Shown here: positions 44,201 to 54,803 of the stretch, in pieces | How the letters are laid out: every line of letters starts with the position of its first letter | Position numbering within the stretch: position 1 is the stretch's first letter | Assembly: GCF_910592395.1 (NCBI RefSeq) | Contig: NC_088316.1 | Coordinates: 11,968,001 to 12,032,000, forward strand | Direction: 5' to 3' | DNA from: Lineus longissimus | Lineage: Eukaryota; Nemertea; Pilidiophora; Heteronemertea; Lineidae | DNA length: 64,000 bases | The notes under the pieces: generated by a model | Told to the model about the DNA's origin: nothing | Database searches by the model: none | The model's input: the letters and a program-made list of their open reading frames with translations, nothing else | Made by a program: the position numbers and the translations under genes

Positions 44201-46906
44201 GTTGGTCAGGTCTGGTCCCTGCAGCAGATGTTTATTTATCGAGTGTCCGGCACATTCTGCTTGGCAATCGAAGACGACTCTGACTTTGTCGGGTTTCTTG
44301 GCATTCACGACTCCAAAATGTGGCACGTACCAATGCTGTGAGGAGTGCTCTTTTGATGACTGAGCATCCCATGGTACAAGCTCGGCATCACCCTTATCGA
44401 TCATCCTTTGCATGAACGCTACATACTTATCCCTGTAAGCCGGTTCCCGGTTGAGCTTCAACTTCAGCTGATTTAGTCTCCTCAGCGCCTTTCCCCGACT
44501 CTCTGGTAGCTCTGGTCGGTTTCCCTTAAAAGGCAGTGGCATCTCGTAGTGACCATCGGCACGCTGCACTATGCCAGCATCAAGTATGCCCATGAACTTT
44601 TTGTCTTCATAAGACTGTGGTCCGCAACTGTCCTTGACATCAGCGTCCTTGAAATCAGACTCGAGGATGGTGATGATTTCTTTAATACGGTTTGGCATGA
44701 CTAGTGTTCTTTGTTCTTGGCAATGTTCAGCGCTGGTTTTGTCACCATACGTAACAATTCTATGGCTCACACCTATGTTGTCACCCGTCATGTCGATTTG
44801 ATTCGGATCTACGGTTCCTACTATACCCCATCCCAAATCCGTTCTCTGGGCATAGGGTGCATTAGCGGAGAGGGCTATAACTTCTCTTGGGGCCAAGGCC
44901 TGGGGGCAGTTGTACCCGATCAGCAGCGCGACGTTGCAATCCTGGAGTGGTGGCAATTCAGATGCAATCCTAGTCAGGTGGGGCCACACATTCGCAATCT
45001 CAGGGGTGGGAATGTGTTCCCGGTTCATCGGCATCACATCACGACTGAAGGATGGAGGCAGATTTATTTTCAAGTCACTGTTCATCCCTCTGACGACCAA
45101 TCCTTTGACTTTAACAGTTTCTATGATTTCGTTTTCTCTAGACATGGTCGACAAACTCAGATGTGACTTTGTCCCAACCAAGCCAAGCGTTTTCCGAGTG
45201 TTCTCTAATACAAACGTGGTATCGGATTGAGTATCCAACATGGCGTACGATAGTATCTCATACTCAGGCCGGTCCTCATGAGACACCCAGACCGGTACTA
45301 TCATGGAGCTCTTACTGACCGATGCACTGTCACAACCGCCAACATGACTGATTCCGCTATGTTTGACGCTGGCCCTTTCTGTCTTATCTTCCTTCAATCC
45401 ACTGTCTTTTACCGTACTGTTGACCTGGATAAAGCGTGCCTCATCATGTAGTGCAGTAGGGTGAGTTCTCTCACACTTTTTACATTTGGAGCGTCTCTTG
45501 CAGTCCTTAGCTTGGTGTGCCTTTTTCATACAGGAAAAACAAAGACGGTTTGCCTTGACAAATTGCTTACGGTCCTCCAGTGTCTTCGCCAAGAACACCG
45601 GACAATCATCAAGCATATGGACCTCTTCACAGCAAACGCATTTCTTCTTATCAACAAAGGAACCTGTCATAGTGGATTTTCGATGGCTGTTCATGGGTTC
45701 AGTTGTCTCAGTAGCAAGGGAAGACATCTTTTCATGGCTTCTCTTTTCATGCCCATGCGACGACCCTGTTGTAGGCTTGTCCCCTGTCCTGGCGTTACCA
45801 GTGGCACCAGAGTGAAGAGACTGTAGCGACGTGATAGGATCACAAGAAATGTCGGCTTCACGAGACATAAAATCAGCGAACACACGAAAGGGTGGAAACT
45901 GTTCAGTTACGAGCTTATAGTCTGACACTTTTCTCCCCCATCTCGATACTAACCAATCTGGTAACTTGGCCAGTATTTTACGGTTTTCACGACAATCGTC
46001 CAAAATGCTGAGATAACCAATGGAACTCATTGCTGTATTACATTGCTGTAGGAAATCACTGAGTTTCCTCAATCCCGTCCCATCACGATTTCCAACCTTG
46101 GGCCATGACTCCAACTTCTTACGGAACGCATCAGCAACGACAAATGGCTCACCAAACCGTTTTTCCAAAACCTCCTTTGCTCTAATGTATGCCTCCTCAG
46201 TATCCATGTACAGGTAACCTTCAATGGCCTCTTTGGCGGGGCCCGACAAATATCTCCGTAGGTAGTGTATCTGTTCCCTCTTAGGTATCCCTCGACCTTC
46301 TATTAGTGTATGAAATGCCGCTTTCCATGCTGGGTACATGAGGGGATCACCGCTGAAGACTGTGGGCTCGGGTGGTGGAAGCCGTCCGATCGTTATCTGG
46401 CCTGTAAACATCTTAATGAGTTCCCCAAACTGATCTTCCGAAAAGGGCGGGTTCATTGTAGGCGGTACCTGGGGAAACGGTATCCCAGGTGGGTGGCTGT
46501 TCTCAACTGTTGGTTTGAAGACAGGTGCTTGTGGGTCCAAGTTCTGCTGTGCCGATACCTCCGGTGGGGGTCTGCTAGTACTAGTTGTGTCAGCATCCTC
46601 ATCCGTGGGAGTTGTCTTGGCGGTGGTACTGGCCACTGCTACGTTAGCAAGGAGCTGCAAGTTGGTTATTAACGTTTCATCTGAGTCTACTGGTTGTTCC
46701 GCGAGTCTCCGAACTTCCTTACGCTTGATTTCCCGTTCTAGTCTGAGCTTTTCAAGTTCGAAAGTCATTTCTCTCATCTGTGTTTCTATTTGGTTGCTTC
46801 TCACCATGTGCTCCAATTCTATCTGCAACTCCACTATCTCGAATCTGGCCTCGCTCTCCTCTCTACTTAGCTTCGACATCTCATCAGCGTGGCTGTCTCC
46901 ATCCAT
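41204..46906 (-). CDS. gag-pol: BEL/Pao gag-pol polyprotein, intact
   Basis: A single 1900-residue frame. Domains in order (approximate residues): an N-terminal coiled-coil-like charged region (1-75), a gag DUF1759 domain (about 180-330), Cys-rich zinc knuckles (about 420-490), an aspartic protease with LDTQSD (about 557), reverse transcriptase with the YVDD active site (about 1000), the Pao-specific peptidase A17 region (about 1130-1230), RNase H with FWTDSTVVLGY (about 1264), an integrase HHCC finger (about 1517-1560), a DDE integrase core with CGVDVFGPW, RCDNGTNFVG and GGVWERQ (about 1589, 1652 and 1703), and a C-terminal DUF5641 (about 1755-1885). All catalytic residues expected of the family are visible. 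The chain would be cut by its own protease; particles assemble in the cytoplasm and integrase inserts the DNA copy in the nucleus. Confidence 0.95.
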   Translation of the reverse strand: MDGDSHADEMSKLSREESEARFEIVELQIELEHMVRSNQIETQMREMTFELEKLRLEREIKRKEVRRLAEQPVDSDETLITNLQLLANVAVASTTAKTTPTDEDADTTSTSRPPPEVSAQQNLDPQAPVFKPTVENSHPPGIPFPQVPPTMNPPFSEDQFGELIKMFTGQITIGRLPPPEPTVFSGDPLMYPAWKAAFHTLIEGRGIPKREQIHYLRRYLSGPAKEAIEGYLYMDTEEAYIRAKEVLEKRFGEPFVVADAFRKKLESWPKVGNRDGTGLRKLSDFLQQCNTAMSSIGYLSILDDCRENRKILAKLPDWLVSRWGRKVSDYKLVTEQFPPFRVFADFMSREADISCDPITSLQSLHSGATGNARTGDKPTTGSSHGHEKRSHEKMSSLATETTEPMNSHRKSTMTGSFVDKKKCVCCEEVHMLDDCPVFLAKTLEDRKQFVKANRLCFSCMKKAHQAKDCKRRSKCKKCERTHPTALHDEARFIQVNSTVKDSGLKEDKTERASVKHSGISHVGGCDSASVSKSSMIVPVWVSHEDRPEYEILSYAMLDTQSDTTFVLENTRKTLGLVGTKSHLSLSTMSRENEIIETVKVKGLVVRGMNSDLKINLPPSFSRDVMPMNREHIPTPEIANVWPHLTRIASELPPLQDCNVALLIGYNCPQALAPREVIALSANAPYAQRTDLGWGIVGTVDPNQIDMTGDNIGVSHRIVTYGDKTSAEHCQEQRTLVMPNRIKEIITILESDFKDADVKDSCGPQSYEDKKFMGILDAGIVQRADGHYEMPLPFKGNRPELPESRGKALRRLNQLKLKLNREPAYRDKYVAFMQRMIDKGDAELVPWDAQSSKEHSSQHWYVPHFGVVNAKKPDKVRVVFDCQAECAGHSINKHLLQGPDLTNSLLGVLCRFRQETVAITCDVEQMFHQFKVAEEDRDYLRFLWWSDGKLDEQPKEYRMTVHLFGGTSSPSCCNFGFKRLADDYEAEYGHQAADFIRDNFYVDDGLTSLPSDGEVIHLLENTQKLCKEGGLHLHKINSNSDAVIQSVAEKDRAAKNSTRLLTESNNVTTHEPTLDRALGIYWCVTSDTFQFKIVLRDRPNTRRGILSTIGTIYDPMGLIGPVLLIGRQILQELCALDLDWDSQPPEDILLRWERWRDDLFTLDQLKIPRCLKPADFGEVTSIGLHHFSDASQLAYGQCSYVRMVNQEGRVHCSLVLGKARVAPLRPITIPRLELTAAVLSANMSAVVRRELTYKIDSETFWTDSTVVLGYIQNDAKRFHVYVANRIQQIRDKSKSNQWRHVKGENNPADEGSRGVTATRFVQPEMTKWLTGPAFLWETKLPDASDIESALSPKDPEVKSVALVTKVTKTEPGLIPDRLTRFSSWSKAKTSIATCLQYKRRLRDKANGAQLKPKTLHTSDLKEAETEIVKRIQALAFGEEVETLKQLRRTKDNVTTKKNAIDRKPVLKDNSRLRKLDPYLDGDDVLRVGGRIRRADFPNEVKHPAVLPRDNHVTTLVIRHFHEAQGHTGRGMTVNAIRLAGFWILGCRRAVASYIHTCVGCRKLRRALQGQKMADLPTDRLEPAPPFTHCGVDVFGPWTIKEGRKEIKRWGVLYTCLGMRAIHVETLNSMSTDSFINSLRRLIAVRGAVQLIRCDNGTNFVGAKNELEQAWSEMDFDQIRKYLLKEECDLDFRMNVPRASHHGGVWERQIRSVRNVLAGMLLHEGTQLDDESLRTLLYEVMAIVNGRPLTTDNLYDPTSLQPLVPNQLLTMKSRVIIPPPGTFPREDLLLKKRWRRVQHLANRFWCQWRKEYVNNLQERPKWNQDVRNLKVGDIVIMKDDELPRNLWRLCRVAAVVVDEDGHVRKVRLAVGDRALDKNGKRIQATTYFERPVQKVVLICEGD

Positions 46907-46933
46907 CTCGATTCTTGATCATAGAGATTTCAC

Positions 46934-47694
46934 TGTGGATGCGGGCAGCGAAACTATCAACAAACAACTCATAGGACTCGACGGGATGATTTACTTTAAT
47001 ACGAATTTCTGTGTCGTCCGTGAAATCTACAAAGATACAAAAATGAAGCTAACATAGGCAATTTGCCTCAGATAAAACAAGGACAAGGAGGTGCTGCCAA
47101 CTGGTGTTTTGAATCGGAACTACAAGGCAGACCGATGGCAGGTCACGTGACCCCGCAAAAGGGTGCGATACAGGGTGTCCCAAAATAACTCAGCTGTAAA
47201 TACTCTATTAAACAGTAATTTGGGCTAATAGAACGTTCGAAAGGAACACCAATACAATGATAATACATCAAGATTCACCTAGGCAACGATAGTTAAAACA
47301 TACAGCTCACGCATAGCGAGATTCCGAAATGACATTGCCGAGAAAAGGGGCCCGGGAAATCACATCCGAGAAGTCCAAAGACGGCAGGAACAAAGTCTTT
47401 ATAAAAGGGGCCTGATTATGAATTATACAATGGCAATGCTCCCTGAATATGGTCAACACAACGCATGAAGCATTTATGCCTTAATTTAGTAATTACCTCT
47501 ATGAGTGCCTGAACTATTGTACTTTGCATAGATGTGTTTCGTTGTCCACAACAATACTACAAAAATATCAAAATGACGAATATTCGAAGGTTAAGCGCAT
47601 GCGCGAAGGCAGCGCGGGAAAACGACCCAGTTTCCGTATCCGCAGTTCAGCGTCACTTTTGAAGATTACAAAACTGCGCTAAGGCGCACTTACA
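46934..47694 (-). repeat. BEL/Pao LTR (upstream, 5' LTR)
   Basis: Matching 761-bp copy. In element orientation it supplies the promoter for the gag-pol frame that starts 27 nt beyond its end. The sequence directly after it (GTGAAATCTCTATG on the minus strand) would be the primer-binding site; the matching tRNA is not evident. Confidence 0.93.
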
Positions 47695-47699
47695 CCCGG

Positions 47700-49695
47700 A
47701 GTTACAGCCAACACACAACTATACCTTCTTTTACATGTCAAAGCCCATCCTCGAAAAAACCGGAGTCAGTCTTATCCTCCTCGCCTCGCACAAGCTCTAC
47801 TGAGCTCGGTCGTTCGTGCCAAGTGTTGACCTGAAGTTAAGGATGGCCTTGCTTTTATCAAATGGGAGCATCCTGCCTGTGCCGCGCTCATCCGGATATG
47901 CTCCAATACGGATGGTGTCTCAATATGGATGATGCCCATATGGCGGGTCAAGTAATTTTTCAATGAACATTGGTTTGCCTCTCTGTCTTCATCAACAAAC
48001 TATTGGAAGGCCAATGAACGGGTGAAGAGGGTATGTGAACATGTACGATATGGCACCATACCACAATTTGCCGTTTAGATGAATAAATAAAAGGATATTG
48101 ATAAGGCTTTAATTGTTTTAAACATAGTCAGGGTAGCAAAGAGAACCAACGCGAATTTGAGTGTCCATGGGCACTATCATCAATGTGGACGTCTTGGCTT
48201 ATATCCGAATGGGCGCGGTACAGTCAACTCACATAAAGCACCACAGGAAAGATAACCAGCCTGCCCTCGCTTCGCCTTCATGTTCAGTGATGTAGCTTGT
48301 CTTAGAATTCAACATGCCATGAGGTTTGGGAGCCGCGACGATTCCATTAATTACCTAACTGCGCTGATCCGAAAGTATAGCTTAGCTTAGAATAACCAGC
48401 CTGGTTCCCTTAGCTTATAGACACTTCAATTGATGTCTTTATCTCACCCTGTCGGTGAAAACGTGTGTCACAGGACATGCTTAAACAGGAAAAATCTCCA
48501 CCAGTCGATCTTTATTTTCTAGGGACGCAGACTTTATCCAGATATTTACTAATCTAATGTTGTATCATTGACCAGTGGACCAGTAGGGAACTTCAGACGT
48601 TATATGTACTTGACATGTATGTGAAGGACCTATGATCCGACACAACAGATATCGAGTACCGCATATCTTGTTTTGTTTGATCCATTGAAAACTATCCCAA
48701 ACCATTGCATAAAGTTGTAAACCATTAGTTTGGTTAAAACTACAGTTTGAATGAATATGACGAATTATGTAAACACAATCCGCCACAAAGCGGTACATCA
48801 TTTCAAACAACATGCCCACGGGTAAAAGGCATTTTTATCCGGCGTTGCTATTTACAAGGGGAATCCTATTCAAATTTTTGTTATGGATTCCTTGATATCA
48901 CGCACGTTATGATATCCCTACCCTATTAATTCAATCCATATGTATCGACGTCAATGCGGTATGGCAGCCACAGGTGGGATTGATGGGGCAGCGCTAGCCG
49001 TGTGAAAAGGAGACTAAAACCTGACCATTCGTGGACGCCCACTATTTCTGAAGAGGCTCCTCAGATTTTGTCAGGCCTCCTCAGATCAGAGGAGGAAGAA
49101 AAGCTGAAATCCGCTCCAATCATAGGAGGCTTCTTACACTAAACACAATTATCGGTCCTGCTATCATCGGGTGTTTTGCTTCCTATAATCACTTTTGATG
49201 CCTTATTTTCACGTTACCATTACCGCAGGCTGCAAAAGCACTTCAACGTACATAATTTTCTTTAAAATCCGGAAAATATTGCTGCCCTTTAGTTTTTAAG
49301 AGCGATATTTCTGAACCACACCTTTTGAAATTGACCAAAGACATTCTCATCGGGTGGAATTTAAATGTTTTTATAGTTACCATTTCAAGCTTAAAGGCCA
49401 TAACTCAAGGTTTTTTGCCATTTTCTGCTGTAAGACGATTTCAAAAGTGTACCTAACACTTTATACAATACAGAAAACCAAATGCAATTAGCTCCATCCA
49501 TTTTGAAGATATAGCCAATTATGTGTTTGACAACTTGATTACCTAATCAGGCTAGCAACTGGCTTGTTAGAGCCAGGCGGCGGGTTCAGCAAAAGTTGTG
49601 ATGTAGATCAGGCTATCTGTACATGTCATGCAATCATAAAAGCAGGAGGGCCTTAATTAATTATGCACACCTGAAAGTAATGTGTTTCATTCACT
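47700..49695. other. No gene recognised
   Basis: About 2 kb between the BEL element and the THAP exon. I find no frame with a recognisable domain, RNA gene or clear repeat. Confidence 0.4.
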
Positions 49696-50046
49696 ATGGT
49701 GTATTGTGTGGCTCCGAATTGTGTCAAGGATAGCACAAAGAACAATCGAATGACGGATGGGACTCATTTTCATGAATTTCCAAAGCCAGTTGAACGAGAG
49801 AGGAGGAAGCTGTGGATTCGGAAGTGCAAACGTTTGGAGTGTTGGAAGCCTGGGCCTTCGGCCAAACTTTGCAGTGATCACTTTATCGATACGGATTATC
49901 ACATGAAGCCGGATATCTGCATCCAACTGTATATCAAATGCCACTTGTTAAAAACAGCTGTTCCAACCATGTCAATTGCATTTAATGCCCGAGGCTGCCG
50001 AGGTCGGTTGTTATACATAATGTGTAGGCCCTATCGGGGCCTGTGA
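49696..50046 (+). CDS. THAP-type zinc finger exon
   Basis: A 116-residue frame from ATG 49696 to TGA. The C2CH THAP signature is present: C4, C9, C59 and H62, with the family's conserved Pro (EFPK, P29), Trp (W40), Phe after the His (F63) and an AVPT motif at 88-91. THAP domains bind DNA sequence-specifically. They occur in host regulators and in transposases such as P-element and Kolobok types. After AVPT the frame continues for only 25 residues, so the true protein probably splices onward. No convincing downstream exon is seen. The family is clear; host gene versus transposon origin is open. Confidence 0.78.
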   Translation: MVYCVAPNCVKDSTKNNRMTDGTHFHEFPKPVERERRKLWIRKCKRLECWKPGPSAKLCSDHFIDTDYHMKPDICIQLYIKCHLLKTAVPTMSIAFNARGCRGRLLYIMCRPYRGL

Positions 50047-50393
50047 TACCGCATAGTGTCTTCTTGTGTTCCAGCCATAGCAAGGTGACAGCGACACAGG
50101 TCAGTGTCGGTGACAGCCACTGTCAATGACAGATTATTGTCATCTGACATCTAGGCCTATCTAACGTTGCACGGCATTATATCGTCACGTCAAGATGATT
50201 GTGCATAATACCGTCACTTTTCAATAGTAGTTCAGCGTCATGACATAACTGGCGATACAACACAGACGAGGCGAAACAATTGTGCAACATTAGTCTGTTC
50301 AAAAATCATACATGTTATGCATCTGCAACCGTCTATCAATGTCTTCTTTGCTATATCGGCAGGTCTGCCATGCAAATTGATTAACCACAAATT

Positions 50394-50546
50394 CTAATCA
50401 CTTTCGTCCGAATGATCACTCTCATTATGATCTAGTGATATTAATGGCTCGAACATGTACGGCTCAACGTTTAAATATCCTTCTGTATCGACCAAAACAT
50501 CCTCAAATTCACTGCTCTCACTCTCTGAACTGTATGCGGAAGCCAT
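50394..50546 (-). CDS. Short acidic frame, possible first exon
   Basis: A 50-residue minus-strand frame from ATG 50546 to TAG 50394-50396. It is Ser/Glu/Asp-rich with a central NVEPYMFEPL block. The layout (acidic Ser-rich start, then EPYxFEP) resembles N-termini of invertebrate proteins annotated as P2X7-C-terminus-like. That is a resemblance from memory and needs a search. A GTGATT donor just before the stop could link to further exons on the minus side. It lies 350 bp from the THAP exon, converging with it. Confidence 0.35.
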   Translation of the reverse strand: MASAYSSESESSEFEDVLVDTEGYLNVEPYMFEPLISLDHNESDHSDESD

Positions 50547-51178
50547 CTTGCTTTGTTTTGACTGGCCTGATCTACGTCATCAAAAAATCCTTAGCGGCCA
50601 TATGTGGAACTAATCTAAAGTTGTGTGTGGTGGGAAATTCAAATAGTTTAAAATTGAAAATTGAAATAACTAAATAATGACTTTATTATTAGAATTTTTT
50701 TAATGTCTGGGATCTTGTTTTTTTAACCCTCAACATATTTCATGAGTATCAAGCATGTTTTCAAACCTAGATATATGGCCTTTAAAAGATAAAAAATGTC
50801 TTGATGTTTTGGAAGTGTGATATCCATACATGATAATTTATTCGAAACTATGATTATTTCGGCAGGAGGTCGTTCAATATGTTAAAGCAACGCCATGCTT
50901 ATGAGGTAGATATATCCAATGTCTTCCGAGATATTCAGGTAAATTTGGTGTCCCTCTACTTTCTTACACGAGTGTAAACGACCGACGATATCAAGCACAA
51001 CAGAATAGCAGTCGTTTGCTTATCGTCGTTACGTAGGCCTATCTCTCGAATTACAATCATTGATAACATGTCGATGTAACTACCTACTACTTTGATAAAA
51101 GTCCTTGATAAAGAAAATCGATGTTTAGTGTCAATTCTATTTTATTCCTCGAAAATCAGGCCAACATTCGGCTTACAA

Positions 51179-54100
51179 ATGGCGAAACAACTTGTACTTG
51201 ATAGCGCCGCCACTAAGACCAGATTTGTCTGTCGGGTGTTCATCGTGACCGGGGGTGCCTCGGGTGTAGGACTTGCCACTGCCGAACGCCTCCTGAATGA
51301 TGGCGCCTCGGTGGCTATCTTTGACATCAACAATCAAGCAGGGGAGGAGGCAGAGCAGCGACTGAAAAGCTCGGGGTATGCCGTTCGATTCTACAGTGTT
51401 GATGTCTCGCAACAGGATATCTGTGCTGAAGCAGTCGGACGAGTAGTGTCGGAGCTTGGGACGGGGAGCATCCATGGACTGGTGAACTCTGCTGTCTACT
51501 TCGGCTCGCAAGGTAGGGTCGTAATCATGAAGCAAACGAAATTCCATCCTCCGAACGGGTCGTGCGCTACTTATTAAAAATGGCTGACTGGCTAGTTGAG
51601 GGGTAGCCAGCTAGGCAAGGATCTCCGAACGGCAAGTTGTCGCCTCTCGGGCGATAATTAATACTTCGAAATATTTGATAAATTTTTAAAACCTTTCTTC
51701 CAATTTTCGGCGAACAGGTATAGATATTAAAGATTACTGCTGTGTCCCATGTTAAAATATAGTATTTTCATTATGCAAAACAGTTGAAGTTTTGATAACA
51801 TTTTAAGGTGACTCTGTAATATTATTGTTGCAAATGCGGTAACCAAGATCTCACTGATATCAACTGGTACGCCTTCTTGTATTTTATGTGTGATGTCAGT
51901 GTGTGCGTGTTTGTAAGTCGATTGGGGGGGGGGGGGGGGGGGGCTATTGAGCTCTTTTTTTCCACGCGCCTGTGGTACGGCCAAGAAATAGTCTTATTGA
52001 GAACGGACCTTCTCCTAGTCGATTTGACTTGACTGCACCTACATGTACGATTTTATTCTTATGCCTGAGGTGTATATCGGGTTCACGGAACATAATCCGC
52101 TAACTCAGTTCCCTATGTCATCACAAATATATTTGTGAGGTTTACCTATCATCCGCCAATCAGAACTTCCAATTTTGATAATTTCATCTCAAGGTCTCCA
52201 GGCGACTAACGCGGACTGGGAAAAAACCATGAGTGTCAACGTCCTAGGTGTCTCCAACATGGTCCAGGCATGCGTCCCGTACATGAAAAAAGGTAGGTTT
52301 TTTCCGTATTCAGGGAGGGTCATCAACAGCAAGTCAGTGGAAGACTGAAGTTATACTAACATGTACATGCACACTCCTGGAATGCACTTACCCTCTCTTA
52401 ACCTACATATTATGATCGTTCCAGGCGCGCCTAGGCAAAACAAACACTAGGGGTTGCTGGTGAAATTGACCCCGTCAGCCGGGGGTCACACCCCGAGTAA
52501 GGTTCAATATATAGACCTAGTCACCTTTTGACCTGGAGTAGGCGAGGGCTTACTGGACTTTGCGCAATATTTCGCCAAAAAAGTATTCTACGCAACGGTC
52601 CCTAGGTGACTTTTCTTATTCATAATACACAGCCTGTTCATGTAACCACGATCTAGGCCAAACGCAAAGACAGTTAACCCGGGTACCCCTATGTTTACGA
52701 TGCGAACAAGCCGTGTAAGTCAGCATTTTTTTCATTGAACATTTGCGGGTACAGCGTCACAGGGAGCAGCATTGAACGGTAAACAGGTTCACATCATATT
52801 CAGACAACGGCTTGTAACGGCCATACAGGAAACGATTCGTATCAAAAACGGACGATCACAACTATTCGCTTGCTGAGAGTATACATTACGCGCATACATT
52901 ACATTCAGACATTTGAGCTTCCAAGCTTTGAGAAATAACAGGTCATGTGCGAATTTGGCATGTAATTTTGGTAATTTACGTGAGTACATTTTCAACCCCG
53001 AAAAGTGTGTAGTGAAGTTATGCTTTTATTTAGTAAAAATCGGTAGGCATGTCCAACAAGACATGTGTCTCAGCTGCCTTGGTGGGTGTGGGTCATCACT
53101 CAAACAAAGAATAATTTTGAAACGAAAATTGGTGTGAATTTGTAAACAAAGTTTTAAGTTCAGACCTCAAGGGGTTACGGCTACACACAACATTTATCAT
53201 CAAATTGCTAATGCATTAAAAAGTTGAATTGGTAAAGTTTAGCGCCCCATAGATTTTTCCAAGACGTGCCGATGAAAATCAATTTTCGGCAGATAATACA
53301 GCCCGGGGTTAGATCTTCAAACCATAGAAATTTTGTTGTGGTCTGACCGTGATAATTACCAGGTTGGGGGTCTGAAGTTTTGTGGGTCATTTTCGACCAT
53401 TTGTGACCGGTGAATCGACTTTTCTGCCAATTTGGCCATTGGGACCACAAAACTTAGGCTCCTAAACTGAAACGTCGTCATCGTTTTCTTCTAATGGAAA
53501 GGAAATTCATGATTTAGATTTTTAAAAACACGTATTCATAATGGAAATAAACATCCATACTAGTGACTGACACCATGTATCGAACTTGACCTACCGGGGT
53601 AAAACATAATGGTCGCTCCCCCATTTCGCTCGTTTCGTTTCGTTGCGCAAAGTCCAGTAAGCCGTAGGCGAGTCGCTGAATGTAATCGATTCTATTGTGA
53701 GTATCCTAGGACACGGAGATAGATGCGAGCAATAAAAAGTTAAACGGTTTGTCATGAGGAGTCCTATGCGTTTATTACTAGAGTAGTCCATGCATTTTCT
53801 TTCATTTCATACGTGATAGAAGAAGACCCTGCCATCGTCAACCTAACCAGTATATCGGGGTTGAGGGCCCAGCCAAACAGATGGACCTACGCCACAAGCA
53901 AAGGTGGGATAATCTCGCTTACTAAGTGTATGGCTCTTGATCTGTCGGAAAGGGGGATACGGGTGAACTCTTGCAGCCCCAGCTGGGTCTGGACACCAGA
54001 GGTAAGTACATGTACCGATAGGATGACAGTACGAGGCCTGCCTGCTGTAAGTGTTACGAAGCCTGTTGATGCGTAAGCCTGCTAGAAGTCAAGTAGTCAA

Positions 54101-54803
54101 TTGATTAGCTTGAATTGAACGATCTTCTCGATCATTTTCATTTACTGACCTTTTTTTACCGATTATGCGATGTAGGTGAAGTTGCAGGTCGTTGTTCAGG
54201 TAATCCGTATAGGGGTGTAGCTAGCTTAGTTTTCGGTCTTAGGGGGCAAAATTATACTTTGTGAATTTTTTCGTCCAAAACCATGGTCAAAAACACATTT
54301 TTTTCTGAACTTTTTTGCCCTCCCCACGCTAGCTTCGGCCATGTCGTAATTTCCGCGATGTGTATTAATTCCTTACCACAAAGAACATGTTAAATGGTAT
54401 GAATACCTCATGGTACAGTTCACGTAAAAAATGTAAAGAAAGATAGGCATCATAGCCTATCTTTATTGACGAAACTATTGATATCCACATGTAGCTGGTA
54501 TCACTGAAGGGCGTTAAATTTCTAAGTGCTTTCTCTTTCAAGGTTCTGAAAGCAGCTAAAAACGATCGAGCTACCCATGAGCCAAAATGGGGCGCTTACC
54601 ACATGCTACGTCGAATAGCTGAACCATGTGAGGTGGCTGCTTCTATCGTGTTCCTGCTTAGTAAGGATGCATCCTTTATCACTGGGGCCAATCTTGACGT
54701 GGATGGGGGCTACACTGCCATGAGTGCGGAGGGGTACGGCGACCCTAATAACTTCGCCGGGACAACTTACGAGGCGGAGAAAAAGAAAAGTGATACAAAC
54801 TAA
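51179..54803 (+). CDS. Short-chain dehydrogenase/reductase (classical SDR), four exons
   Basis: Exons 51179-51512, 52194-52292, 53820-54001 and 54543-54803 join in phase with GT-AG borders (876 nt, 291 residues). The Rossmann motif TGGASGVG is at 24-31. Asp49 at the end of the second strand favours NAD(H) over NADP(H). N127, S155, Y168 and K172 (YATSK) form the catalytic tetrad. The usual NNAG motif reads NSAV (103-106), a deviation. [11 protein letters not shown] and [12 protein letters not shown] complete the fold. SDRs of this kind oxidise or reduce alcohol/ketone groups on lipids, steroids or sugars; the substrate cannot be told. The start at 51179 is chosen because it gives a short lead into the fold; an in-frame ATG lies at 51092. 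Intron 2 holds transposon copy B. Confidence 0.9.
52547..53663. mobile_element. DNA transposon copy B (TIR GGCTTACT..., 9-bp TSD)
   Basis: The 1,117-bp element starts GGCTTACTGGACTTTGCGC and ends GCGCAAAGTCCAGTAAGCC. The duplication GTAGGCGAG is at 52538-52546 and 53664-53672. Its ends match copy A (28355-29048). The interior adds about 460 bp, part of which recurs at 35877-36150. No transposase frame. It lies in intron 2 of the SDR gene. Confidence 0.92.

Larger units (their letters stand above)
39799..47694 (-). mobile_element. Complete BEL/Pao LTR retrotransposon
   Basis: The LTRs are 39799-40559 (3' LTR in element orientation) and 46934-47694 (5' LTR), each 761 bp, and look identical. 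They are bounded TG...CA and flanked by the direct duplication CCCGG (39794-39798 and 47695-47699). One uninterrupted 1900-codon gag-pol frame reads on the minus strand, starting 27 nt inside the 5' LTR. The 644-bp stretch between the stop codon and the 3' LTR has no other frame, and no envelope gene is present. Identical LTRs and the intact frame imply a recent insertion. Competence to transpose is inferred, not shown. Confidence 0.95.

Noticed and set aside
44711-47057. Long plus-strand open frames across the BEL/Pao region (for example 44711-45166 and 46515-47057)
   Set aside because: They are antisense to the intact gag-pol frame and encode nothing recognisable; they are shadows of the real gene.
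51925-51944. Long G-run (also 11441-11458 and 17118-17130) as possible regulatory quadruplexes
   Set aside because: Uninterrupted homopolymers in non-coding DNA are more likely simple-sequence expansions or assembly noise. No context supports function.
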